DNA of 64,000 bases, taken from the NCBI GenBank assembly GCA_036645935.1, contig JAVXNE010000004.1:62001-126000 (forward strand), read 5' to 3'. A program made the translations under genes and the position numbers. The stretch is from JAUNBN01 sp036645935 (GTDB taxonomy: Bacteria; Bacillota; Clostridia; Oscillospirales; Ruminococcaceae). The notes under the pieces are model-generated. The model saw only the letters and a program-made list of their open reading frames with translations. It searched no databases and had not been told where the DNA came from. Position 1 is the first letter of the stretch; each line of letters starts with the position of its first letter. Below are positions 43,507-51,558 of the stretch, in pieces.

Positions 43507-44289
43507 ATGGGTAAGATCATTGCAATCGCGAACCAAAAGGGCGGCGTCGGCAAGACAACAACCGCAGTTAATCTCGCCGCCGCGCTGGGCGCCCTCGGGA
43601 AAAAGGTGCTTCTAATCGACATTGACCCGCAGGGCAACGCCACAAGCGGCTATGGCATAAACCGCCGTTCAATCTCCGGCTCGTCCTACGACCTCATCTC
43701 CGGCCGAAAAGAATTCGACGGAGTTTGTGAAAAAACAAAATACCCAAACGTTTGGCTAATTCCGTCACACATTGACCTCGCAGGGTCGGAACTTGAGCTT
43801 GTCAATATGAACCGCCGCGAGTATCGGCTGCGAGACGCCATAGCAGGCAAGCGGCACAGTTTTGATTTCATCCTGCTCGACTGTCCCCCATCGCTCGGAC
43901 TTCTCACCCTCAACGGCCTCAACGCGAGCGACACCGTGCTCATTCCCGTGCAATGTGAATATTACGCGTTGGAGGGGCTCTCCCAGCTCATGTCCACGGT
44001 GCGGCAGGTGAAAAAACTCTATAATCCCAATCTGGAGCTTGAGGGAGTGCTCATAACCATGTACGACTCGCGCATAAACATCACCTTGCAGGTTGTCGAA
44101 GAAGTCAAGCGCTTCTTTCCGCAAAAGGTGTATTCGGTCGCGATTCCGCGCAACGTCCGCGTCTCCGAGGCTCCCAGTTTCGGCAAACCTATAAAATATT
44201 ACGACTCCCACTCTCGCGGCTCCGAGGCATACGATGCGCTCGCGCTTGAGGTTGTGGCGCAAAATCGCCGAATAGAGGGGGCGGAGTGA
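43507..44289 (+). CDS. parA: Chromosome-partition ATPase ParA/Soj
   Basis: This 260-residue deviant-Walker ATPase starts MGKIIAIANQKGGVGKTTTA with both signature lysines, followed by LLIDIDPQGNATSGYG and FDFILLDCPPSLGLLTLN (Walker B). It lacks the N-terminal DNA-binding domain of plasmid ParA, as is normal for the chromosomal form. ATP-dependent, non-specific DNA binding moves ParB-parS complexes apart during replication and, in spore formers, affects Spo0A timing. AAGAGG lies before the ATG. The parB gene follows after one base. Confidence 0.95.
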   Translation: MGKIIAIANQKGGVGKTTTAVNLAAALGALGKKVLLIDIDPQGNATSGYGINRRSISGSSYDLISGRKEFDGVCEKTKYPNVWLIPSHIDLAGSELELVNMNRREYRLRDAIAGKRHSFDFILLDCPPSLGLLTLNGLNASDTVLIPVQCEYYALEGLSQLMSTVRQVKKLYNPNLELEGVLITMYDSRINITLQVVEEVKRFFPQKVYSVAIPRNVRVSEAPSFGKPIKYYDSHSRGSEAYDALALEVVAQNRRIEGAE

Positions 44290-44290
44290 T

Positions 44291-45154
44291 TTGCCCAAGA
44301 CAAATGACAAGAACAGGCTCGGAAAAGGTTTGGATGCGCTGTTTCTGGACAACTCAGTTGATCTCGGCTCCACACAGGATTCTGAAATCGCGATAAGCGA
44401 AATTGAACCGGACCGAGGGCAGCCCCGAAGCACTTTCGACGATGAAGCGCTTGGAGACCTTGCAGACTCAATCGCGCAACACGGCGTTTTGCAGCCGATA
44501 ATAGTCAGGCCTCTGCCCGACGGCGGCTACCGAATTGTCGCGGGAGAGCGCAGATGGCGGGCAAGCCGTCTTGCCGGCAAGACAACAATTCCGGCAATTG
44601 TGCGGAATATCTCCGAACTTGAGGCGATGACGTGGGCGCTCGTTGAAAACCTTCAGCGAGAAGATCTGAATCCCGTGGACGAAGCACAGGGATACCGTCA
44701 ACTTATGGACACGACCGGAATGACACAGGAACAGGTGTCCAAACAGGTCGGGCGCTCGCGCCCCGCGGTCGCCAACGCGCTGCGGCTGCTCGCTTTGCCG
44801 GACGAGGCGCTGTCACTCCTGCGAGAGGGCAAACTCACAGTCGGACATGCAAAGGCCATTCTCTCGATTGCCGATCCCGAGATGCGAATCTCGGTCGCCC
44901 GCGAGGTCGCGGGTGGAAACGTCACGGTGCGAGAGGCTGAAAAGCTTTATCAAAAAGCGCACAAGCAGCAGACCATTGCGCTGCCCGTAACGATTAATTC
45001 GGTTGCAGGAGAGGTCGAAAAATCGCTTCAGGACGCACTGGGGGTTGAGGTGCGCGTGAAATACAAGGATGGAAGCGGCACCCTATGCGTTGATTTTTAT
45101 TCCAAGGATCAGCTCTTTGAATTTGCAAACCGTCTGGGAGAGACAAATCGTTAA
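44291..45154 (+). CDS. parB: Chromosome-partition protein ParB/Spo0J
   Basis: The 287-residue protein begins at TTG (PKTNDKNRLGKGLDALF is the conserved N-terminus), with GGCGGAG upstream. The N-terminal ParB/Srx CTPase domain has GYRIVAGERRWRASRLAG, and the helix-turn-helix is TGMTQEQVSKQVGRSRPAVA. The rest is the spreading region and a C-terminal dimerisation domain (GSGTLCVDFYSKDQLFEF). It binds the two parS sites upstream, loads CTP and slides along DNA to build the partition complex. It overlaps the parA operon. Confidence 0.95.
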   Translation: MPKTNDKNRLGKGLDALFLDNSVDLGSTQDSEIAISEIEPDRGQPRSTFDDEALGDLADSIAQHGVLQPIIVRPLPDGGYRIVAGERRWRASRLAGKTTIPAIVRNISELEAMTWALVENLQREDLNPVDEAQGYRQLMDTTGMTQEQVSKQVGRSRPAVANALRLLALPDEALSLLREGKLTVGHAKAILSIADPEMRISVAREVAGGNVTVREAEKLYQKAHKQQTIALPVTINSVAGEVEKSLQDALGVEVRVKYKDGSGTLCVDFYSKDQLFEFANRLGETNR

Positions 45155-45252
45155 CAGTCTCTCTCCCGATTTCAAACCGCATCACTTGAGCGGCGGGGTA
45201 TAACGTCAATCAAAACAACCAACAATTTCACAGAACAGAGAGGAAGAGAAAG

Positions 45253-46527
45253 ATGCTCGACATTAAAGTGATAAGAGAAAAGCCAGAATGGGTCAAGGAA
45301 CGGCTCGCTGTGCGCTGCAAGGATTACAGCGCACAGGTAGATGAGATAATAGCACTCGACCGCGAGCGCCGCGCAATAATTGCAGACACCGATCTGCTCA
45401 AGCAACGCCAGAATTCGGCAAGCCGTGAGATTCCGCGCATCAAGCAGGAGGGCGGCGAAGTTTCCGATCTCATGACCGAGATGAAAGCAATTTCAGAAAA
45501 AGTCAAGGAGGACGACCGCCGCCTCACAGAACTTGAGGACAAGCAGAAAGAAATTTTGCTTGCGATTCCGAACACGCCCAGTGAAACCGTCCCTCCCGGA
45601 GCGGACAGCGACGACAACATCGAGCAGCGCCACTGGGGCGAGCCGACCGAGTTTTCTTTCGACGCCAAGCCACACTGGGTGCTCGGAGCAGATCTCGACA
45701 TTCTCGACCCCGAACGCGCGGCAAAGGTCACAGGAGCGCGCTTCCATTTCTACAAGGGCCTCGGCGCACGTCTCGAGCGAGCTATAATTAACTTCTATCT
45801 CGACCTGCACGTTGAAAAGCACGGATACACCGAGCTTTTCCCGCCCTATCTTGCAAACCGAGCTTCAATGACGGGCACCGGACAGCTGCCGAAGTTTGAG
45901 GACGACATGTTCCGCGTTGACTCTCAGGATTATTTCCTCATCCCGACGGCAGAAGTTCCCGTGACCAACTTTCACCGCGACGAGATATTGAATGCCGCCG
46001 ACCTTCCGATTAAATACTGTGCATACAGCGCCTGCTTCAGAGCAGAAGCCGGGAGCGCGGGACGCGACACGCGCGGTTTGATTCGGCAGCACCAATTCAA
46101 TAAGGTAGAGCTTGTGAAATTTGCGCACCCGGACACAAGCTATGCCGAACTTGAAAGCCTCACGCGAGATGCGGAGCACGCGCTTCAGCTGCTCGGTCTG
46201 CCACACAGAGTGGTTGCACTCTGCGGCGGAGATCTCGGCTTCAGCAGCGCCAAAACATACGACATCGAGGTGTGGCTGCCGAGCTATAACCGCTACGCCG
46301 AGATAAGCTCCTGCTCCAACTTCGAGGAGTTTCAAGCAAGGCGCGCGGCCATTCGATTCCGCGATGAAAACGGAAAAACCCGCCTCGTGCACACTCTCAA
46401 CGGCTCCGGCCTTGCAATCGGGCGCACCACAGCGGCCATTCTCGAAAATTACCAAAATGCCGACGGCAGCGTCCGCGTCCCCGACGTGCTTGTTCCGTAC
46501 ATGCGCGGCGTCACCGTAATCAGATAA
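45253..46527 (+). CDS. serS: Seryl-tRNA synthetase
   Basis: At 424 residues, the enzyme begins MLDIKVIREKPEWVKERLAV with the N-terminal tRNA-binding coiled coil to about residue 110, then the class II core: ELFPPYLANRASMTGTGQLP, the motif 2 loop FRAEAGSAGRDTRGLIRQHQ and motif 3 NGSGLAIGRTTAAILENYQN. It charges tRNA-Ser with serine. GAGAGGAAGAG precedes the ATG. The 98-base leader is too short for a T-box. The serS-next-to-parAB order is common in Clostridia. Confidence 0.97.
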   Translation: MLDIKVIREKPEWVKERLAVRCKDYSAQVDEIIALDRERRAIIADTDLLKQRQNSASREIPRIKQEGGEVSDLMTEMKAISEKVKEDDRRLTELEDKQKEILLAIPNTPSETVPPGADSDDNIEQRHWGEPTEFSFDAKPHWVLGADLDILDPERAAKVTGARFHFYKGLGARLERAIINFYLDLHVEKHGYTELFPPYLANRASMTGTGQLPKFEDDMFRVDSQDYFLIPTAEVPVTNFHRDEILNAADLPIKYCAYSACFRAEAGSAGRDTRGLIRQHQFNKVELVKFAHPDTSYAELESLTRDAEHALQLLGLPHRVVALCGGDLGFSSAKTYDIEVWLPSYNRYAEISSCSNFEEFQARRAAIRFRDENGKTRLVHTLNGSGLAIGRTTAAILENYQNADGSVRVPDVLVPYMRGVTVIR

Positions 46528-46531
46528 TTAA

Positions 46532-47740
46532 ATGAGCAACAATGTAAACGATCAAAAAAAAATCAACAACACAAAGCCGCGGCGAACAATCACCACGGCT
46601 TTGAAACTTTTGGCAGCGCTCTGTGTGCTCTCGATTGTGCCTTTGGCCAACTACAACATCGACCCCTCCGTGCTCTATACCGCAAACCGGGAGAGCGCGC
46701 CGGAACTGCGCGCTGTCGATATAATGCAAAAAGGAGAGAACGTCGCGGGACTTAAAGCAAACTACAACGAGCGTTTGCTGCGCAGAGAATATATTTTGCG
46801 TCTCGAAAGCGCACCAGAAACACTTGTGCTCGGCAGTTCCCGCGGCGCGCTCATCACGACCGATATGCTTGGCCTCGCGCGAGGCAAGCTCTTCAACGCG
46901 AGTGTCGCCGGGGGCGAGCTCGAAGACGCAATCGGTTTTTATGGTCTGCTCGACATGCATGGCTTAGCTCCCAAAAAGCTATTGCTGTCACTCGATCCAT
47001 GGACGGTCAACGATAACTTTTCTGTAGTGCGCTATCAAGAGTCTGTCGGCGACGGATATTACCACTATGCTCACAATCGCATGGGTCTCACCGTGCCTGA
47101 GAGCATAACCCAAATAAAACCTCTTTACGATCCCGCTTCTCCTAAAAACGGCGGCTTTTTTTCGCTCTCCCGCGAAACACAGCTGAGTCTCTTTTCAATA
47201 CCGTATTTTCAAAAGTCGATTCAGTATTTCTTCAGTGAAGATTACAATTTGTATAAAGAAATAAGCGCCACCTCCAATATTGTCGGAGATACCGGTATCG
47301 TCCATTACGACGGCAGCTACTCATATCCGCTCGACTATCAGCTCGCCGACGCAGCAACGGCAACCGAACGCGCCCTGCGCACGATTCCGAATATACTGGG
47401 GCTTGAGGATTACGACGTGCTTCGCGGCAGGAAATACGACGAGCTTAAATCATTCCTTGAGAGCGTCAAAGAAGACGGTGTCGATGTGCAGCTCGTCATG
47501 TTTCCGATATGCAGCTATCTATACGATTACATGGGCGAGAACGCCAACCGGGCTCATTACTCCAACTTCTTTCTCTCCGAATCGATGTTTCGCGAACTTG
47601 CAGCTGAACTTGATGTCCCGATTTACGGTTCTTTCAATCCCCACTCGCTCGGCTGCGACATGAACAATTTCTACGACGGATATCACCTGCGCGACGCCAG
47701 CGTAGCAGAGATTCTTTCGGCAACAATAGTTGTACAGTAG
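46532..47740 (+). CDS. SGNH-like exported protein paired with MBOAT (module 2)
   Basis: The 402-residue protein has an N-terminal membrane anchor (LKLLAALCVLSIVPLANYNI), block I ETLVLGSSRGALITT (Gly-Ser-Ser replacing GDS) and a C-terminal block V-like FYDGYHLRDASVAEIL. This is the layout of DltD/AlgJ-like acyl carriers, although the catalytic Asp-x-x-His pair is not perfectly placed (DGYH). It begins 4 bases after the serS stop without a strong ribosome site, so translation may be coupled. The MBOAT gene follows after 44 bases. Confidence 0.7.
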   Translation: MSNNVNDQKKINNTKPRRTITTALKLLAALCVLSIVPLANYNIDPSVLYTANRESAPELRAVDIMQKGENVAGLKANYNERLLRREYILRLESAPETLVLGSSRGALITTDMLGLARGKLFNASVAGGELEDAIGFYGLLDMHGLAPKKLLLSLDPWTVNDNFSVVRYQESVGDGYYHYAHNRMGLTVPESITQIKPLYDPASPKNGGFFSLSRETQLSLFSIPYFQKSIQYFFSEDYNLYKEISATSNIVGDTGIVHYDGSYSYPLDYQLADAATATERALRTIPNILGLEDYDVLRGRKYDELKSFLESVKEDGVDVQLVMFPICSYLYDYMGENANRAHYSNFFLSESMFRELAAELDVPIYGSFNPHSLGCDMNNFYDGYHLRDASVAEILSATIVVQ

Positions 47741-47784
47741 TTTTATTGTATAGCTAATTATACTGTGTGTAATGGGAGCAGTAA

Positions 47785-49278
47785 ATGGCCTTTATATCTG
47801 TAAAATTTGTGTTATTTATGACAATAGTCGCCGCACTCTACTACATCTTGCCCAGACGCTGGAGCAACACACTGCTGGTTGCGGCAAGCGGCATGTTCTA
47901 CTATATCTCCTCGCCGCGTTCCCTTCCGTGGCTGGCGCTCTCGGTCATAATCAGCTACACGGCAGCTATCATATGCGAGCGGGTGAGAGGCACGCGCTCA
48001 AAAACGGCTGTTGTGGCGCTCGCGCTGGTGCTTGATATCGGAGCGCTCGTCTTTTTCAAGTACAGTGGTTTTTTCATGCAGCATCTGGAATCAATGCTGG
48101 GGTTCCCGGTCGCCGCTGAGGGTGCGTTTGGAATCATCGTGCCGTTCGGGATCAGTTTCTATACGCTGCAAACTGTCGGATATCTAATCGACGTCCGGCG
48201 CGGCACGATTGCAGCCGAGCGCAACGTGATAACCTACGCCGCGTACATCACATTTTTCCCGCATATAATGAGCGGGCCGATTGCGCGCGCCTCGCATCTG
48301 CTGCCCCAGTTCAATTCAGCGGCCGCTTTTTCGTGGGAGAACATTTGCGGTGGCGTTCGGCGCTTTCTGTGGGGGCTCTTTAAAAAAGCAGTGATCGCCG
48401 ACACACTTGCACTGTTTGTAGACACCGTTTACACCTCTCCCGCAAATGAGAACCCTCTCACCGTTTTGGCTGCCTGTCTCGCTTTCGGGTTGCAGCTCTA
48501 TTTCGACTTTTCGGCCTACACCGATATGGCGCTCGGCGCCGGGCTGTTGCTCGGGTTTCAGCTCGACGAAAACTTTAGCGCCCCATATTTTTCAACAAGT
48601 GTGACCGAAATCTGGACTCGATGGCATCTCTCGCTGACCTCGTGGTTGCACGAGTACGTCTACTTTCCTCTCGGCGGATCACGCAAAGGTTACACCCGCA
48701 AGCTCATCAACATAATGCTGGTTTTCATCGTCAGCGGCCTGTGGCACGGCGGGCATTGGGGCTTTGTTGTGTGGGGCATACTCTTTGGAATTTTGCGAAT
48801 TTTTGAAGATGTCGTGGGCAAAAAACTTTCGGCGCTCCCCCCGCTTAAGGGCCCCGCTCGAAAGGCTGTTCTCATCGTCCGCACAGCTTATTCATATCTT
48901 GCATGGTGCGGCGTGTTTATCTTCTTTCGTATGAAGACCATAACGGCGTCTGTCGGGGTTATTTCGAGAATCTTCACCCTGTCGCAGTGGTCGGTGTCGG
49001 CGTTTGAAGCACGATGCTATAACCTGCTTCTCAACACAATACCCAGCTCGCCCGCGTTTGCAAAGCTCGGGCTGCTCATTATTGCGATGTCTACGCTGCT
49101 CGCTCTCGCACTTGAATATTACTATGTATATCTTCGCCACGCGCACACCGACAGGCCGAATGATCTTCTTGCACAACTTCCCGAATGGCCTCGTTTTGCG
49201 GTTTATATGTTTATGCTCTGCGCGTCGCTCGCGTTCGGAATGTTCGGAAGTTCGTCTTTCGTATATTTTCAGTTCTGA
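47785..49278 (+). CDS. MBOAT-family membrane O-acyltransferase (module 2)
   Basis: The 497-residue polytopic protein starts MAFISVKFVLFMTIVAALYY and has the AlgI/DltB signature segments GISFYTLQTVGYLIDVRRG, FFPHIMSGPIARASHLLPQF, WTRWHLSLTSWLHEYVYFPL and the catalytic-His segment FIVSGLWHGGHWGFVVWG. GGGAG precedes the ATG. Together with the SGNH gene upstream it forms the second acyl-transfer module of the window, with gene order reversed compared with the first. Sequence between the two MBOATs is related but clearly divergent, so it is not a recent duplication. Confidence 0.88.
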   Translation: MAFISVKFVLFMTIVAALYYILPRRWSNTLLVAASGMFYYISSPRSLPWLALSVIISYTAAIICERVRGTRSKTAVVALALVLDIGALVFFKYSGFFMQHLESMLGFPVAAEGAFGIIVPFGISFYTLQTVGYLIDVRRGTIAAERNVITYAAYITFFPHIMSGPIARASHLLPQFNSAAAFSWENICGGVRRFLWGLFKKAVIADTLALFVDTVYTSPANENPLTVLAACLAFGLQLYFDFSAYTDMALGAGLLLGFQLDENFSAPYFSTSVTEIWTRWHLSLTSWLHEYVYFPLGGSRKGYTRKLINIMLVFIVSGLWHGGHWGFVVWGILFGILRIFEDVVGKKLSALPPLKGPARKAVLIVRTAYSYLAWCGVFIFFRMKTITASVGVISRIFTLSQWSVSAFEARCYNLLLNTIPSSPAFAKLGLLIIAMSTLLALALEYYYVYLRHAHTDRPNDLLAQLPEWPRFAVYMFMLCASLAFGMFGSSSFVYFQF

Positions 49279-49326
49279 AATATATTGACATCTCTCTGCG
49301 GATTAGTTATAATAATCCACGCGTGT

Positions 49327-49403
49327 GGCGGATTAGCTCAGCTGGCTAGAGCACTCGGTTCATACCCGGGGTGTCGCTGGTTCAAATCCTGCATCCGCTA
49401 CCA
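49327..49403 (+). tRNA. Elongator tRNA-Met (anticodon CAT)
   Basis: The 77-base cloverleaf has acceptor GGCGGAT/ATCCGCT (G1-U72 wobble), D-arm GCTC..GAGC, anticodon loop TTCATAC and an encoded CCA. The anticodon stem lacks the three consecutive G-C pairs of an initiator, and the body closely resembles known Firmicute elongator tRNA-Met. Confidence 0.93.
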
Positions 49404-49461
49404 GTTAAGGAAGCCGCAAACTCGATTTACGGCTTCCTTAATTAAACAAAATGCAACCTCC

Positions 49462-49536
49462 GGCCCGTTGGTCAAGTGGTTAAGACACCGCCCTTTCACG
49501 GCGGTATCACGAGTTCAACTCTCGTACGGGTCACCA
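49462..49536 (+). tRNA. tRNA-Glu (anticodon TTC)
   Basis: The 75-base tRNA has acceptor GGCCCGT/ACGGGTC, anticodon stem CCGCC/GGCGG with loop CTTTCAC, T-loop GTTCAACTC and encoded CCA. It follows tRNA-Met by 58 bases and a terminator comes directly after, so the two are likely co-transcribed. Confidence 0.95.
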
Positions 49537-49566
49537 AAAAGCACCGAGTATTCGGCGCTTTTTTAT
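49536..49566 (+). terminator. Terminator of the tRNA-Met/Glu unit
   Basis: AAAAAGC-A-CCGA pairs with the segment TTCGG-C-GCTTTTTT around GTA. The U-tract is continuous with the stem. Confidence 0.8.
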
Positions 49567-49799
49567 TTCGTGGCGCATTGCGTGGCACACTGTTTGTTTT
49601 AGAAGTTCATCCGGATAAATGTTTGTTGTCATTCAATCCCTGAACAAAACGATAAAATTAATGCGGACACGCACTGCGCGGCGCTGCATATTGTGGTTGC
49701 TGCACAAAACCTGCGCATATTTTGCAGGGGCTGCCAATGGCCATCGGCTAACCCTGTGTTTGTTCGTTGATGTGTGAATGATGATTACGGGCGGATTTT

Positions 49800-50270
49800 T
49801 GCGATGATATGTACGGGCGGGCGGTGATTATATTGACAAGTTACGATTACAACCAAAACAGTGCATGTTTTATTACAATCTGCACGAAAGACAGCCATGA
49901 AATGTTATGGCATGTATGGGCTGCATTGTGCGTGCGCAAGAATCACCGCAATTGTCAAACTGTGGAACAATAATCAAAAATGAGATTGACCGCATCGGCG
50001 AAATATATGATCATGTTGTTATAATCGATTGATGTGTGATTATGCCCAACCACATCCATATGATTATTTGCTGCGCGTGGACGACGGACGACCAAAGGTC
50101 GCCCATAGGTATTACGTATCATTCGACAACTTAGAGGGTTCTGTTACCAAACAAATTGGGTTTTCATTGTGGTAAAAACAGTTTAATGCTTAAATCATTC
50201 GCAATGAGCGGGGCTATCATGAGGTTTGGCAATATATTGACGAAAATTCGATGAAATGGAGCGGCGTGGA
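49800..50270 (+). pseudogene. Degenerate REP-associated tyrosine transposase (IS200/RAYT-like)
   Basis: Spread over three frames are pieces of a Y1 transposase: SYDYNQNSACFITICTKD at the start, IIKNEIDRIGEIYDHVVIID, the HUH-containing VIMPNHIHMIICC, and at the end GYHEVWQYIDENSMKW after frame changes. Several frameshifts and stops break it. Enough remains to say that the His-hydrophobic-His metal site was present. The 200 bases between the tRNA terminator and this relic show nothing else. Confidence 0.65.
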
Positions 50271-50272
50271 TA

Positions 50273-50578
50273 ATGATAATTTATTCCATTATTATGTTTG
50301 CGATGGCTCTTTTAATGATTGTTGTTGGTATACTTGTTTACCGAGGCAAAACAGAGTTAATCCACGATTATCATCAAACAAAAGTTACGGATAAAAAAGC
50401 CTATGGAAAAGCCATGGGAAAAGCTTTGGCTGGCATTAGTGTCCCACTGGTTACTACCGGCATTGTTGCTTTTTTTACAGCATCAGTTTTACCGACGCTT
50501 GTTTTAATTGTTGGAATAATAATATCCTTGATATCGCTGATTCTTGTACAAAAAAAATACAACGGCAGATTGTTCTAA
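50273..50578 (+). CDS. DUF3784-like small membrane protein
   Basis: The 101-residue protein has an N-terminal helix (MIIYSIIMFAMALLMIVVGI), a conserved loop YRGKTELIHDYHQTKVTDKK then AYGKAMGKALAGI and two C-terminal helices. This matches the DUF3784 family of Firmicutes, function unknown. The ATG overlaps the region immediately after the transposase relic, with GGAG upstream. Bases 50579-50951 after it hold no recognised gene. Confidence 0.75.
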   Translation: MIIYSIIMFAMALLMIVVGILVYRGKTELIHDYHQTKVTDKKAYGKAMGKALAGISVPLVTTGIVAFFTASVLPTLVLIVGIIISLISLILVQKKYNGRLF

Positions 50579-50951
50579 CCGAGAAAACGAACATAATTCA
50601 CCCTATACTATAAATAAGATCTTTTCCACGCATTACCGCGATATATTCTAAAAAACTCATCGCACCCGCTTATCTCGCTCATCATTGCACTTCCCGCACG
50701 CTGCCGCACCGAAAAAAATCTTTTGACCTGCATTTTCTGAAAATCAAACGCGGCAATCAATCCGTTGCGATGGGGCATCTTCGCAAAATCATCTCGATTT
50801 CCGCCTCTGTCCATATCGAACGCTCAACCGAACATCTCCGCAGCAAATCGACTCCCTGCCGAACAGTCAATTGTCTCCACAACAAAAACCAACCCTCTTG
50901 CAACGCGAGAAACTTCGGTTTACACTTATATGTCGAAAGAGGTGTATTGCT

Positions 50952-51218
50952 ATGCAGACGAAAAAGGTGCCCATCCCTTGCGATAAGCTTTCAAAGAAAG
51001 CAAAGCGCGCGCTTGACCAAAGGCAGAGGGGCAGCTGGGGAGCGCTAAATCCCATGACCCGCAAGAGCGGCAACAAAATGCTCTACAACAGAAAACGAAC
51101 CGACAGGCGTGATGATTACACGTTTGTCGGCTCTTTTGTTTTCGACAGTTTTTTTCCCCGCCCACACCTATTTCTGTCTTTTCGGAATCCCGTTAGTTTC
51201 CGGTGTTGCTCCTGCTAA
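50952..51218 (+). CDS. Short basic conserved protein of Clostridia
   Basis: The ATG follows AAAGAGGTG. The first ~60 residues, MQTKKVPIPCDKLSKKAKRA then RGSWGALNPMTRKSGNKMLY, resemble a small Lys/Arg-rich family (CDKLSKKAKK...W...NPxTRK..YNR) seen in clostridial genomes. The expected end lies near the YNRKR segment; here the frame runs on for ~25 poorly conserved residues, perhaps after a mutation of the stop. Function unknown; the charge suggests nucleic-acid or ribosome contact, which is speculation. Confidence 0.6.
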   Translation: MQTKKVPIPCDKLSKKAKRALDQRQRGSWGALNPMTRKSGNKMLYNRKRTDRRDDYTFVGSFVFDSFFPRPHLFLSFRNPVSFRCCSC

Positions 51219-51558
51219 ATGTTCTCTCAAGTTTAATCACTGCTCCAAACAGCTCTTGGCGCACGTGGCTTTTCCTAACAACGGTCACCGTTCTAATTTC
51301 CGCACATAAATGGCAAAGTCTCCCGCACTCATGTAGATTTTCCACCGCGCCCGCCGAATTTTGCTTGACTCGTGCGGTATATTTCGGCAAATGCTTTCGA
51401 TCAACCACATCGTCCATGTCTGCCCACAAAGTGCCGCCGCTTGCCATAGCCTTGTGTAATGAGGTAGAATAACGGTGACAATACTCTCTAGGCGGGACGT
51501 TGGCCTTGCCTTTCAGCAAGGCGCGCCGCCGCCCGCAAAAGATCACAATGGAGCAAAT
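51219..51558. other. Gene-free spacer upstream of the GT-C gene
   Basis: Only weak open frames. No promoter hexamers are clear enough to list. Confidence 0.35.

Noticed and set aside
45155..45252. T-box leader before serS
   Set aside because: The leader is under 100 bases and lacks the T-box core and a specifier stem.
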